Shown piece by piece: positions 26,641-36,065 of a stretch of DNA of 64,000 bases. Position numbers and translations under genes: made by a program. The DNA lies in NCBI RefSeq assembly GCF_003477995.1, contig NZ_QUEM01000012.1, positions 33,650 to 97,649 of the forward strand, given 5' to 3'. The first letter of the stretch is position 1. Every line of letters starts with the position of its first letter. The notes under the pieces are model-generated. The model was not told where the DNA came from, ran no database searches, and saw only the letters and a program-made list of their open reading frames with translations. Source of the stretch: Bacteroides sp. OF04-15BH (lineage in GTDB: Bacteria > Bacteroidota > Bacteroidia > Bacteroidales > Bacteroidaceae).

Positions 26641-27539
26641 TATTTTTCGATTTTTAGATGGTTGTTTTTCTGTTTTTTCGTTGTCAGTTGCAGGTACTCG
26701 TTCAAGTCCTTGCAACCGTCATAGAGGGAGGAACGGTCGGTGACACGCTCCCCATATCGCTTGGTGAGTGCGGCAAGCGTTCGCCGTCCGGCTTCGTCAC
26801 GGTCGAGGAAACAGCCGATGCGCCCGTAGCCCTCCAGCATCCCCGTCGCCTTCTCCACGTTGGCGACAGAGTTCAGCACAAGGCAGTCAGCGTTACCGGT
26901 TACGCCAAGCGTCACAGCGGAGAGAAAGTCCATGAAGCCCTCGAACACGAGGTACTCGTCAGCCGGGATGTCATTCGCCTTTACCAGTGATACAGACTTC
27001 GGAGGTATGCAACCCTTGAAATAGCGGCTCCGGATTTCAAAGCCACCTACCAAGTTTGGGAAACCGACGGCAAAATACCGTTTCCCACGCACACCGTAGT
27101 TCAGACGGCAGCAGTGGCGGGATGCGACAGCGTAAGGTATGCACCGTTCCGCCAAATACTCCGTCAGCGGTGAGCGAAACAGCGGAGCGACCTCCACATC
27201 CTCAAAGACGGGTTCAATCGGCTTGGGGAAATAGACGGGCTTTTCCCATTCGGCAACCGTCATATTGGCGGTTTCCGCTATGAACTTCGCCTGCGTCCTA
27301 AAGTCGCCGCTTTGCAGAAACTCCCCGGCAAGCGTGAAGATGTCGCCGCCTTTGCCCAAGCCGAAGTCATACCAGAGCTGTTTCGCCACGTTCACACGGA
27401 AAGAGGGTGTGCGCTCGCCCCTATACGGGGCGATATACCACAGCTCGTTACCGCTCCTTCTGGCAGGCTCATGCCCCAACCGTGCGAGAAAATCCGCAAG
27501 CGGTATCTGTCTTATAGCGTCTATCTCCGTCCGTTCCAT
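26640..27539 (-). CDS. traP: Conjugative transfer primase-like protein TraP
   Basis: A 299-residue primase-type protein. The N-terminal domain resembles the CHC2 primase finger ('IAPYRGERTPSFRVN' aligns with the usual zinc-finger segment) but lacks the Cys/His ligands. The TOPRIM part has 'EYLVFEGFMDFLSAVTLG' (acidic residue) and 'RIGCFLDRDEAGRRT' (DxD-like acidic motif). It could prime the transferred strand in the recipient. It is eight bp from traO and coupled to traQ. Confidence 0.85.
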   Translation of the reverse strand: MERTEIDAIRQIPLADFLARLGHEPARRSGNELWYIAPYRGERTPSFRVNVAKQLWYDFGLGKGGDIFTLAGEFLQSGDFRTQAKFIAETANMTVAEWEKPVYFPKPIEPVFEDVEVAPLFRSPLTEYLAERCIPYAVASRHCCRLNYGVRGKRYFAVGFPNLVGGFEIRSRYFKGCIPPKSVSLVKANDIPADEYLVFEGFMDFLSAVTLGVTGNADCLVLNSVANVEKATGMLEGYGRIGCFLDRDEAGRRTLAALTKRYGERVTDRSSLYDGCKDLNEYLQLTTKKQKNNHLKIEK

Positions 27540-27546
27540 GCCCTTG

Positions 27547-28122
27547 TCAGTTGATGATGAACTTTACGCCGACCCCGAACTGCGTGTGGAACTTCCGCGT
27601 GTCGCCACCCCACAGGCAACGCTCCCGTAGATTGGCAAGCAGGGCGATACGGTCTGCCACGTAACACTCCACATCGAGCGTCAGCGCACCGCCGTAGATG
27701 AAGGCATCCCGGTCGTGCAGCGTGGAACCGTCATGCAGCACCTTCTTCCCCCAGTTCACCGATTCATATCCGGCAAGAGCCGAAGCCCCGGCATAGGCGA
27801 ACACGATTTTTCGTGCATCCGACAGTATCTTGAAGTAATAGCCACCCTCCGCCGTGAACTGCGCCACGGGTATCTTGGTGTCTTTGTAGGGGTTGTTCTT
27901 CAGGAGGTATTCGCCACCGAACACCCACTTGTTCCCCTTCTTCGTGTAAGTGGAGAGAGCCGCCCCGAAACTGTACCCGCCGTCCTTGCCGCCGGGATTG
28001 AAGCCGTCCGCCATGTCCGCCCTCACCTCGATGCCCTGCATCTTCGGCAGACACCGCTGGGCGTGCGCCTGCCCTGTAAAAAGGGCAAGCGACGCGATGA
28101 TTATTGCGATGTACTTTCTCAT
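27547..28122 (-). CDS. traO: Conjugative transfer protein TraO
   Basis: A 191-residue exported protein with signal peptide ('YIAIIIASLALFTGQAHA') and alternating beta-strand pattern ending in an aromatic strand ('FGVGVKFIIN'), consistent with an outer-membrane barrel-like protein. It matches the TraO family of Bacteroidales ICEs. It lies two bases from traN, in the conserved N-O-P-Q order. Confidence 0.88.
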   Translation of the reverse strand: MRKYIAIIIASLALFTGQAHAQRCLPKMQGIEVRADMADGFNPGGKDGGYSFGAALSTYTKKGNKWVFGGEYLLKNNPYKDTKIPVAQFTAEGGYYFKILSDARKIVFAYAGASALAGYESVNWGKKVLHDGSTLHDRDAFIYGGALTLDVECYVADRIALLANLRERCLWGGDTRKFHTQFGVGVKFIIN

Positions 28123-28124
28123 AG

Positions 28125-29114
28125 TCAGCGTACTTGAAGTTCGTTGATGGTACCCGCGCGTACCAAATCCTCGTTCTCAATCACGAAGGACTGGTGACGG
28201 CCGCCGTTCTTCTCGTTCAGCTCCACCACGAGGCACTTGTCATCGGGGATGGTGAACTTCGCCATCGTGAAGACCGTGCGCTCACTCTTTTTGCCCGGCA
28301 CGAGGGTGGCGTAGTTCTGCGCACGGAGCGGCAGGATAATCTGCTCCTGCACGGCGGTACGCTTCGCCACCTTCTTGTCCACGATTTTCCATGTGATGTA
28401 GTCCACATCGAAAGGCACGTTGCTCTGGTTCTTTATCTCCGTGTGGAAATAAAGCAAGCCGTTGTGCGTGTAGATGCCTTTCAACTGGTATTGGATGCCG
28501 AAACGCTTGCAGCCGATATGCTTCACCTCGCGCTTGTTCTGCTTGTGGATGGACTTCATGATAAGGCGCACCAGCATCGGGCTTTCGCTGCCCAGCTCTT
28601 TCAGATAGATTTCCTGCGCGTTGTTCGGGCGGTTCACCGTGCTGCCGTCATGGATGAAGTCGCACATCTCCACGTTGAGCAACAGCGGTTCGGCGGCGTA
28701 CTTCACGTTGAAGGTGTAGAAACTGCCGTCTTCCGTGATGACGGACATATTCGTTTCGTTGGGGAAATTCCGTACCGTAGCCTTCACACGGATGACGTTC
28801 TCCGCTCCGTCGGCTTTCCCGGCAATCAGGTCGGGCGAGCCTAAATCGACATAGCGCACCTCCGCCGGAAAAATGACGTGGACGGTCTTGTCGTAGGTCA
28901 CTTCCAGACCGTGCGGCGGTATCATGCGGTCGAAGGCCAGCTTGCGCGACAGCCCGTGATACAGGTCGCCGTCCGCCTCCTTCTGCGGATAGACCTCCTT
29001 CGTCAAGGTCGGCTGTTCATTACTTCCGTTGTTCTGTTCAACGGTTACATTCTCCTGCGCGTTGGCAGTTGCGATGCCCATAGCGAGGGCAAACATGATG
29101 ATTACTTTTCTCAT
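28125..29114 (-). CDS. traN: Conjugative transfer protein TraN (DUF4138, VirB9-like)
   Basis: A 329-residue exported protein: signal peptide 'KVIIMFALAMGIATANAQ', then a beta-rich domain with 'KTVHVIFPAEVRYVDLGSPDLIAGKADGAENVIRVKA', the hallmark of the TraN/DUF4138 family. The family is regarded as the VirB9-like component of the outer-membrane complex in this type IV secretion class. It follows traM and precedes traO in the conserved order. Confidence 0.9.
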   Translation of the reverse strand: MRKVIIMFALAMGIATANAQENVTVEQNNGSNEQPTLTKEVYPQKEADGDLYHGLSRKLAFDRMIPPHGLEVTYDKTVHVIFPAEVRYVDLGSPDLIAGKADGAENVIRVKATVRNFPNETNMSVITEDGSFYTFNVKYAAEPLLLNVEMCDFIHDGSTVNRPNNAQEIYLKELGSESPMLVRLIMKSIHKQNKREVKHIGCKRFGIQYQLKGIYTHNGLLYFHTEIKNQSNVPFDVDYITWKIVDKKVAKRTAVQEQIILPLRAQNYATLVPGKKSERTVFTMAKFTIPDDKCLVVELNEKNGGRHQSFVIENEDLVRAGTINELQVR

Positions 29115-29160
29115 TACTTTTGGTTTTTTAGTGGTAAATGGTTTTTATTGATTGTTGTTT

Positions 29161-30507
29161 TCAGTCCTTTTCCTGATAGAGCATGACCCTGTACCCGGCT
29201 TTCAGATGCACCTTGACGGTGCGCATCTTCTTGGCGATGTACTGGCTCGTGCCTTGTATCAGCCCCTTGCCCAAATCGGAGGCGAGCTGTGCCCCGGCAT
29301 TGGTGGAGATGTTGATGCTGCTCCCCAATGAGCCGCCCATGTTGGCGGCAACCTCCCTGACGGCGTTCATCTCCATCGAGTTTGGGATGAAGATACCGGG
29401 CTGTCCGTCCGTGTCATAGACCGCAAGCTCCACCGGGATAATCGTGCCATCGTATTCCAGCGAGGTGACCTCGATGTCGAGCCGCTCACCCTGTATCTTG
29501 CCCGTGCCGACCACCACTGCATTGCGTGGGATAATCCTGCCCGCCACCGCCATAGGCTCCAGCAGGCGCAACCTTACCGTCTGTCCGTCCATCACACCAT
29601 GCGCACCATGCACACACGCCGGTATGGTGTTCCGGTCCGATACCTCTGTAGTGCCGACAGCCGTGTTGAACCCCCGGTTGCGTTCCTGCGAGAAGGTGGC
29701 GACAAACTCCGCGTTGCTCATGGGCTGTGCAAGGGAGGAAACGATTTGGCGGGTCACTTGCCTTACGGGTGTCGCCGTGTTCTTCTTTCCCTTCTGCACG
29801 GTGGAAGGCTCTGCCGCCTGTTCCGGCTTTCCTCCGTTCTGACCGCCCATGTACTTTGCCGCCAGCTCATAGGACTTCTCCATAAGTGCCACCTGTTCGT
29901 CCATAGATGAAGTCCTGCCTTTTTCGCTTTCCAGTTCCGATTCCAGCGAGGCGATGCGCTCCAACAGCTCATCCATCTCGGCATTGTCGTTCTTCGGCTG
30001 TTCGTAGAAGTTGCCGAGGGTGGCGTTCAGGTCACGGTAGGCGGCAGCGGAGGATTGGATAGTCTGCGGTGTGGCAGGCTGTGCCTTTTCCTCCTTGCCG
30101 CCCGGATTGGCGAGGTCGAAGTCCGTCCCGTCCTCCGTTCCAGCTATCTCGCGGTCGAACATGTCGCCCAGCTGCCCGATGGCACGGTTGCGGCTCTCCA
30201 GACGCTCCTCCATCTCCCCATGCTCGTAGGCTTTCAGTTTGTCGCCGATAATCTGCTTGTTCGCCTTGTCAGCGTCGGGCATCTCGGTGTTGTATCCGTC
30301 CGTTCCCGGCTGTTGCTCCTTGCCGGAGGACGGGGCGAATATCAGCCACATCGCCCCGATGAACACCAGCACCATAGCGGGCAACACGATCATCTTCTGC
30401 CGTTTCAGCCGTTGCGCCTCTGTCAGCGGTTCGCGCTCCTTTTTCGGCTTTCCCGTGTCGGGAGCGGTTTTGTTCTCTTTCATCGGTTCATTCTTCGTCT
30501 GTTCCAT
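29161..30507 (-). CDS. traM: Conjugative transfer protein TraM (VirB10-like)
   Basis: A 448-residue protein with a short cytoplasmic N-terminus and one membrane helix near residues 40-60 ('MIVLPAMVLVFIGAMWLIF'). A long Pro/Glu/Gln-rich periplasmic linker with a coiled-coil stretch (about 180-220) follows. The C-terminal beta domain has 'IPACVHGAHGVMDGQTVRLRLLEPM' and 'PRNAVVVGTGKIQGERLDIEV'. This is the TraM family, VirB10-like, joining inner and outer membrane parts of the transfer channel. Its start overlaps the end of traL by 20 bases. Confidence 0.9.
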   Translation of the reverse strand: MEQTKNEPMKENKTAPDTGKPKKEREPLTEAQRLKRQKMIVLPAMVLVFIGAMWLIFAPSSGKEQQPGTDGYNTEMPDADKANKQIIGDKLKAYEHGEMEERLESRNRAIGQLGDMFDREIAGTEDGTDFDLANPGGKEEKAQPATPQTIQSSAAAYRDLNATLGNFYEQPKNDNAEMDELLERIASLESELESEKGRTSSMDEQVALMEKSYELAAKYMGGQNGGKPEQAAEPSTVQKGKKNTATPVRQVTRQIVSSLAQPMSNAEFVATFSQERNRGFNTAVGTTEVSDRNTIPACVHGAHGVMDGQTVRLRLLEPMAVAGRIIPRNAVVVGTGKIQGERLDIEVTSLEYDGTIIPVELAVYDTDGQPGIFIPNSMEMNAVREVAANMGGSLGSSINISTNAGAQLASDLGKGLIQGTSQYIAKKMRTVKVHLKAGYRVMLYQEKD

Positions 30508-30808
30508 ATAAATAAGGTGTTAAGTGATTGTCTGTTTCCGCCGGGGTCGGCAGTTCCACCCGTCCGGCGTGTCCCGTTTCCATGCGTGAGCCATCGTTTC
30601 TGCCGATGTCATAGATGGCTCTGCCGAAGGTGTAGAGGGCAAGCACCGTGAAGGCGGCGAGCATCCCCAGCACGATGCGGCGGCGTGTTTCCGGCGGCAA
30701 GCCGTCCAGATACCCTTTGAGCCTTGCCACCAGCTGTTTCCGTTTGTCGTGGAGCTTCCAGTACACGCCCCACATTGTTTTTCTGATACTTTTTACTTTC
30801 CGTTTCAT
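30488..30808 (-). CDS. traL: Conjugative transfer protein TraL (DUF3989)
   Basis: A 106-residue small membrane protein with a basic N-terminal 40 residues, one helix near 45-62 ('IVLGMLAAFTVLALYTFG') and a short polar tail. Size, topology and position between traK and traM match TraL/DUF3989. It overlaps traM by 20 bases. Confidence 0.85.
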   Translation of the reverse strand: MKRKVKSIRKTMWGVYWKLHDKRKQLVARLKGYLDGLPPETRRRIVLGMLAAFTVLALYTFGRAIYDIGRNDGSRMETGHAGRVELPTPAETDNHLTPYLYGTDEE

Positions 30809-30814
30809 AATCCG

Positions 30815-31438
30815 TTACCGTTTGATTGTCTGTAAATCCTTGTTCTCAATGATGGTGAAGCCCTCGATGGTGAAGCCATTGGGGTTGTCGTCCGACCGCG
30901 ATGCGTTCAGCAGGCGGCAGGTGGTCACGAGGCTGCGCTCGGTGACGTTGCTCTGCCGGATGATTTTCTGCGTGGCGTAGGTCACGGCACGGTAGGGATA
31001 GGCGTTGAAGTCGCACACCACGCTGTCCACCTTCAGCACTTGGTTGATGTTCCCGGCGATGATGCGGTTGTAGTACCCCTTCTCGGCGAAGTCCGAATAA
31101 TAGTGGTACACGCTCTTGTCCGCCAGCAGCAAGGCACGTTTCACGTTGTGTTCAATTGCGCTCTTTTCGGGCGACAGCGTGAAGAACAGCTCGTGGAAGC
31201 GGCGCACATGCTCCCGCGCCTCCGCCGGGCGGTTCTGCGACAAGTCCTGCGACAAGGCGAGCATCAGGCTCTTGCCGTTGTCCAGCACATAGATTTTCTC
31301 CCGTTGCTTCTCCGCGAAACGGTAGGAACTCCACACGCTCCATACCGTCACCACGGCGCACAGCGAAAGGAAGACGATACCGAACAGGCGTATCTGCCTG
31401 AACGATGATTCGATGTTTCTGAGTGACTTAAATTCCAT
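30815..31438 (-). CDS. traK: Conjugative transfer protein TraK (VirB8-like)
   Basis: A 207-residue bitopic protein with a membrane helix at about 18-38 ('FGIVFLSLCAVVTVWSVWSS') and a periplasmic NTF2-like domain. The opening 'MEFKSLRNIESSFRQIRLF' is typical of TraK in these ICEs. The family is placed as the VirB8-like assembly factor of the secretion channel. It is six bp from traL. Confidence 0.9.
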   Translation of the reverse strand: MEFKSLRNIESSFRQIRLFGIVFLSLCAVVTVWSVWSSYRFAEKQREKIYVLDNGKSLMLALSQDLSQNRPAEAREHVRRFHELFFTLSPEKSAIEHNVKRALLLADKSVYHYYSDFAEKGYYNRIIAGNINQVLKVDSVVCDFNAYPYRAVTYATQKIIRQSNVTERSLVTTCRLLNASRSDDNPNGFTIEGFTIIENKDLQTIKR

Positions 31439-31471
31439 TCTTAATTCTGTTTCAATGATTCTACATGATTG

Positions 31472-32476
31472 TTATTTCAGCAATTTGCCGGCACGTCCCA
31501 TCATATTGCCTGTCGCAGCTCCGGCAACACTGCCCGCCATTCCTCCGGCACGTCCCGCCATCTGGTTCACGTTGCGACCGTAACCGCCCATGCCTCCGGC
31601 TTGGATAATCCAGCCGGCAACGGTGGGAATGGTGAAGTAGCCGATGATGCCGATGCAGAGGAACACGATGTACACCCCGTCGCTCGAATCCAGCGAGAAG
31701 TTCGGGTCTGTCTGCATCCGCTCGATGTCGCTTTGCAGCATCAGCACCTGTATCTTCGCCAGTATGGTGCTGAACATGTCCGACACCGGCAGCCACAGAT
31801 ATACCTGTATGTAGCGGCATATCCACTGCGTGAGCGTGCTTTGGAAACCGTCCCACACCGATATGGCGAAGGCTATCGGACCGAGTATCGCCAGCACCAC
31901 GAGGAAGAAGGTGCGGACGGTGTCTATCACGAGGGCGGCGGCTTGGAACAGCAGTTCCAGTATCTCGCGGAAGAAGTCGCGGATGCTCTTCTTCATGTTG
32001 TACATTCCCCGGTCGATATACATTCCCGCCATCGTCACCATGTCGGAGGGCGACCAGCCGAGTTCCTCCAGTTGCTTGTCAAATTCCTCGTTGGACACGA
32101 GGTAGGCGGTTTCGGGGTTGCGTACCATCGCCTCGTATTCCAGCTTGTCCTTCTGCTCCCGGTATCGGTTCATGTCCAGCGTTTCCGCCTCCAGCATCTT
32201 TGCCGTGCCCTGTACGACGGGTGAGAGGATGCTGTTTATCGTGCCCAGCACCACAGTCGGGAAGAACATGATGCACAGACCGATGGCAAAAGGGCGGAGC
32301 ATCGGGAATACGTCTATCGGTTCGGCTCTCGCCAGCGACTGCCATACCCGGTAGGCGACGTAGAACAGCGCACCCAGCCCGGCGATGCCTTTCGCCACAC
32401 CCGCCATGTCCCCACATAGCGGCATCATCTGCTCATAAAGTGAGCGTAAAATCTGATGAAGGTTATCGAACTCCAT
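31472..32476 (-). CDS. traJ: Conjugative transfer protein TraJ (VirB6-like)
   Basis: A 334-residue polytopic protein with about six membrane helices. It starts 'MEFDNLHQILRSLYEQMMPLCGDMAGVAKGIAGLGALFYVAYRVWQSLARAEPIDVFPMLRPFAIG' in family style. The C-terminal 45 residues are glycine-rich ('AGRAGGMAGSVAGAATG'). It is the likely inner-membrane channel component. It lies four bp from traI. Confidence 0.9.
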   Translation of the reverse strand: MEFDNLHQILRSLYEQMMPLCGDMAGVAKGIAGLGALFYVAYRVWQSLARAEPIDVFPMLRPFAIGLCIMFFPTVVLGTINSILSPVVQGTAKMLEAETLDMNRYREQKDKLEYEAMVRNPETAYLVSNEEFDKQLEELGWSPSDMVTMAGMYIDRGMYNMKKSIRDFFREILELLFQAAALVIDTVRTFFLVVLAILGPIAFAISVWDGFQSTLTQWICRYIQVYLWLPVSDMFSTILAKIQVLMLQSDIERMQTDPNFSLDSSDGVYIVFLCIGIIGYFTIPTVAGWIIQAGGMGGYGRNVNQMAGRAGGMAGSVAGAATGNMMGRAGKLLK

Positions 32477-32480
32477 AGGC

Positions 32481-33110
32481 TTACCAGTATCTTTCGTTCA
32501 TGTTCCCGTACAGCCCCATGATGCGGTCGAGGTCGTTCTTTTTCTTCGCACGCAGATAACTCACGGAGATGTTCTTGTTGGTGTAATAGCTCACAAGGTT
32601 GCGGTAACGCTTCATTTTGGAGTAGCAGCGTTCCACCACGTCCATGCGCTCCTTGTCGGTCATGGAGAGCGTGGTGATGTTCACCACATTCTTCAGTTCC
32701 GTCAACACTTCGTTGCTCTCTTCCAGCAGTTTCGTGTAACCGAAAGCGATTGCCGACAGCTCTTCTGGTCTGAAATTTCCATCACGGAGCATCCTTTGGA
32801 AACTGTTTACATAAATGTCGGTGATGTCGCCTACCATCAGGATGGTCTGCTGCACCTTGCGGGCGTCCTTGACGAGATTGTTCACCGATTTGAGGGCATC
32901 GTAATACTTTTTGCCCTGCTGATAGATTTTCACCGTTTCCTGAAAGTTGCTCACCATGTTCGTGGCGGTCTTGGAGGTATGGATGATGTTTTTGGAGGCA
33001 TTGATGATACCCTGCGCCAGATTGCCCGGATCGCTTACGACCCACTGTGCGCTTGCCCTGCCTGCGAAAAGCAGGCACAGGCAGATAATCATTGTTATTC
33101 TTGTTCTCAT
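32481..33110 (-). CDS. traI: Conjugative transfer protein TraI (DUF4141)
   Basis: A 209-residue exported protein: signal peptide ending 'FAGRASA', then 'QWVVSDPGNLAQGIINASKNI' and a long helical body. Start, helical repeat pattern and position match TraI/DUF4141, which resembles VirB5-type minor pilus proteins in arrangement. The open frame upstream is rejected because the signal peptide begins at the chosen ATG. Confidence 0.88.
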   Translation of the reverse strand: MRTRITMIICLCLLFAGRASAQWVVSDPGNLAQGIINASKNIIHTSKTATNMVSNFQETVKIYQQGKKYYDALKSVNNLVKDARKVQQTILMVGDITDIYVNSFQRMLRDGNFRPEELSAIAFGYTKLLEESNEVLTELKNVVNITTLSMTDKERMDVVERCYSKMKRYRNLVSYYTNKNISVSYLRAKKKNDLDRIMGLYGNMNERYW

Positions 33111-33133
33111 GTTACTTTGGATTTTAGTGGTTG

Positions 33134-33520
33134 TTATTCTTCTGTCGGGTGTCCCGGCTGCGGTTTCACCCGCACATAGTCGCCGCCCGGCGAGAAGGTC
33201 AGCACGTCCGTGGCCTCGTTGTAGGACACGTCGATGCGGAAGCCGGTGTTCATGAACAGGTTGCCGTTCTCCTCCTGCAAGAGATAGGTTTCCGGTTTCA
33301 GCTTGCGGCGCAGACCGCTCCGGCGGAACACCGTCACCTTGTAGGCTTCGCCCTCCTTGTAGATAAGCACGTCGGGCTTCCCCTCCACGCTCTCCCAGTT
33401 CCCGCACAGCATATCACGGAGGTTGTCGGCCACGTCGCAGGATTGCAGCATCATGACCGCCAATCCGATCAGACACTTGCTGACTTGCAGCATTTTCACT
33501 TTCTGTAAACTCATACGCAT
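33134..33520 (-). CDS. traH: Conjugative transfer protein TraH (DUF3876), lipoprotein
   Basis: A 128-residue lipoprotein. Hydrophobic 'CLIGLAVMMLQSCDVADN' contains the lipobox with the lipidated Cys near residue 27. The mature part starts 'LCGNWESVEGKPDVLIYKEGEAYKV', as in DUF3876, a small beta-rich domain. A longer open frame upstream overlaps traG in another frame and is not credible. Gene order G-H-I is as in CTnDOT. Confidence 0.85.
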   Translation of the reverse strand: MRMSLQKVKMLQVSKCLIGLAVMMLQSCDVADNLRDMLCGNWESVEGKPDVLIYKEGEAYKVTVFRRSGLRRKLKPETYLLQEENGNLFMNTGFRIDVSYNEATDVLTFSPGGDYVRVKPQPGHPTEE

Positions 33521-33548
33521 TTTTCTTTTTTCGTTGATAAATTCATTT

Positions 33549-36065
33549 TTAATTGTTGGTTGTTTCCTTGTTTCTCCGCTTCTCGGCAAGTTGCCGGATG
33601 GCGGCTTCGATGTCGCCGCCCAACTTCTCCGCCAGACGGTAAACCTCCACTTTCTCCGTTTCCTCGGTGGTGTACGCCAGATACTCTTCTGCACTGACCT
33701 CGGTGGCATAGACCGCCGATTGTGTGCCACCCAAGCCTATCCACACCTCCTTGTAGAGCCGTGAAGGATTGTTCGCCATGTTGATGGAGAGTATCTGTCC
33801 CTTCTCCTTTTCCGTCAGTCCGAGCAACGCCTGTATTTGGTCGAACTTGTTCATATATTTCCTTTGGTCAAGCAGGATTTTACAATCCGAGTTGTTGATG
33901 ATGCTCTCCTTGACCACGGGAGAGGAAATGATGTCGTCCACCTCCTGCGTCACCACGATTGCCTCGCCGTAATACTTTCTGACGGTCTTGTACATATAGC
34001 GCAGGTATTCAGCCATGTTCGCTGAAGAGAGAGCCTTCCAAGCCTCTTCCACAATAAGTTGTTTCCGTACCCCTTTCAGACGCCGCATCTTGTTGATGAA
34101 GGCTTCCATGATGATGATGGTCACGACGGGGAACAGTTCGCGGTTTTCCTTAATCGAATCTATCTCGAAGACAATGAACCGCTTGCCGAGCAGGTCGATG
34201 TTCTCCGTGGAGTTGAGCAGGAAGTCGTAGCGTCCGCCCCGGTAATACTGCCGCATGGTGGTGAGCATGTTGTCGATGTTGAAGTCGGACTTCTCCACCT
34301 TGATGTCACGCTCAGCCAGTTCCTTGCGGTAGTCGTCACGCATATACTCGTAGAAGGTGTTGAACGACGGCACGATGCTACGGTCAGATTGGATACGCTC
34401 AATATAGGCACTCACGGCACTGCCCAGTTCGCCGCTCTCCGTCTTCGTCACCTTGTCGTCCTCCGATTTCCAGAGCGTAAGAAGCAGGGTCTTGATGCTG
34501 TCCTTCTTCTCTACGTCGAAGATGTAGTCATCGGTGTAGAACGGGTTGAACGATATGGGCTTCTCTTCCGTGTAGGTGAAATACACGCCGTCCGCCCCGT
34601 CTGTCTTGCGCCGGATCATGCCGCACAAGCCCTGATAGGAGTTTCCCGTGTCCACCAGCACCACATGCGCGCCTTGCTCATAATATTGCCGCACCAAGTG
34701 GTTCATGAAGAACGACTTGCCGCTGCCCGAAGGACCCAGCACGAACTTGTTGCGGTTCGTGGTGATGCCCCGCTTCATCGGAAGGTCGCTGATGTCGAGG
34801 TGCAGCGGTTTCCCCGTGAGCCTGTCCACCATCTTGATGCCGAAGGGCGAGAGCGAAGAGCGGTAGTTGGTTTCCTCTGTGAACAGGCACACCGCCTGTT
34901 CGATGAAAGTGTGGAAACTCTCTTCCGCCGGGAAGTCCGCCGCATTGCCGGGTATCGCCGCCCAGTAGAGTGTCGGGCAGTCGATGGTGTTGTGGCGCGG
35001 CACGCATTCCATGCTTGCCAACTGGCTGCCCACGTCGTTCCTGATATGCTTCAGTTCCTCCGCATCGTCGCTCCACGCCATGACGTTGAAGTGTGCCCGT
35101 ACCGAGGTCAGTCCGTAGGAATGGGCTTCGTTCAGGTACTGGTCTATCCACTCGCGGTTGATGCTGTTGCTCCTTGAATAGCGAGATAGTGACTGCATAT
35201 TACGGGCGGACTTCTCGAACTTCTGCAAGGCTTCCTCGCTGTTGTCTATCAGCACATACTGGTTGTAGATATGGTTGCAGGAGAGCAGAAGCCCCACCGG
35301 GGAGGCGAATGACAGTCGGCAGTCACTCCGGTCAGTGGAGAGCTTCTCGTAACGGGTATCTGTCGCCACCTTGCCCGGCAGGTCTTCCGCATCGGAGAGG
35401 GTGTGCAGGCACAGGCGGTTGTCGCCGATGCGCATCTCCCTTGCCGAAAGTTCGATGTCCTGCAAGGTGATGTCACCTTCCGGCATGAGCGAGAAGTAGC
35501 GTTCTACCAGCCCCGCCTTACCCTCCGTCCCCACAATCTCGTCGGTGGAGAGGCGGCGCAACCTGACAAGCCCGCTGTCGTTCATGATACGCTCGAACTG
35601 TTCGCAGGCTTCCATGAACTTGGTCGTGGTTTCCCTGTCCAGCTCCTTCGGGATGATATGTCCCCGGCACAGCGTGCTGAAGTTGCTCTGCATCCGGTTA
35701 CGCTCCTTTGTCGTCTTGGTCAGGTAAAGATAACAGGTGTGTTTCAGGTACGGACGCTCGTTGAAGTGACGCTCGAAGCTTCGTGAGAGGAAGCTCATGT
35801 CGTCCTTCTGAAGCTCCGGCTTGTAGCGTTCCTTGATGAACCAGTCCTGTTTGTGGACGACGGAGTAGTCCGGCAGCACCTTGATCGCCTTGCACCAGCA
35901 GCCGTGTATCGCCTCGTACTCCGCGCCCGTCACGGTGTAAAGCTCCGGCAGCTCCACCTCGAAAGCCACCGTGATGTCGGCGTCCTTTGAGATGATGCAG
36001 CCATGCTCCACCGCAAGAAGCGGGAACTTGTTTTCCAGTGTTGTCATTTTTGATGTATTCCTCAT
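33549..36065 (-). CDS. traG: Conjugation ATPase TraG (VirB4-like)
   Basis: An 838-residue VirB4-family ATPase that powers assembly of the transfer channel. Walker A is 'LGPSGSGKSFFMNH' near residue 443. Walker B is 'KQLIVEEAWKAL' near residue 670, with 'VVTQEVDDIISS' following. The N-terminal 400 residues are the family-specific domain beginning 'FPLLAVEHGCIISKDADITVAFEVELPEL'. The start at 36065 overlaps the traF stop by four bases. A 62-codon upstream open frame lies inside traF and is rejected. Confidence 0.95.
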   Translation of the reverse strand: MRNTSKMTTLENKFPLLAVEHGCIISKDADITVAFEVELPELYTVTGAEYEAIHGCWCKAIKVLPDYSVVHKQDWFIKERYKPELQKDDMSFLSRSFERHFNERPYLKHTCYLYLTKTTKERNRMQSNFSTLCRGHIIPKELDRETTTKFMEACEQFERIMNDSGLVRLRRLSTDEIVGTEGKAGLVERYFSLMPEGDITLQDIELSAREMRIGDNRLCLHTLSDAEDLPGKVATDTRYEKLSTDRSDCRLSFASPVGLLLSCNHIYNQYVLIDNSEEALQKFEKSARNMQSLSRYSRSNSINREWIDQYLNEAHSYGLTSVRAHFNVMAWSDDAEELKHIRNDVGSQLASMECVPRHNTIDCPTLYWAAIPGNAADFPAEESFHTFIEQAVCLFTEETNYRSSLSPFGIKMVDRLTGKPLHLDISDLPMKRGITTNRNKFVLGPSGSGKSFFMNHLVRQYYEQGAHVVLVDTGNSYQGLCGMIRRKTDGADGVYFTYTEEKPISFNPFYTDDYIFDVEKKDSIKTLLLTLWKSEDDKVTKTESGELGSAVSAYIERIQSDRSIVPSFNTFYEYMRDDYRKELAERDIKVEKSDFNIDNMLTTMRQYYRGGRYDFLLNSTENIDLLGKRFIVFEIDSIKENRELFPVVTIIIMEAFINKMRRLKGVRKQLIVEEAWKALSSANMAEYLRYMYKTVRKYYGEAIVVTQEVDDIISSPVVKESIINNSDCKILLDQRKYMNKFDQIQALLGLTEKEKGQILSINMANNPSRLYKEVWIGLGGTQSAVYATEVSAEEYLAYTTEETEKVEVYRLAEKLGGDIEAAIRQLAEKRRNKETTNN

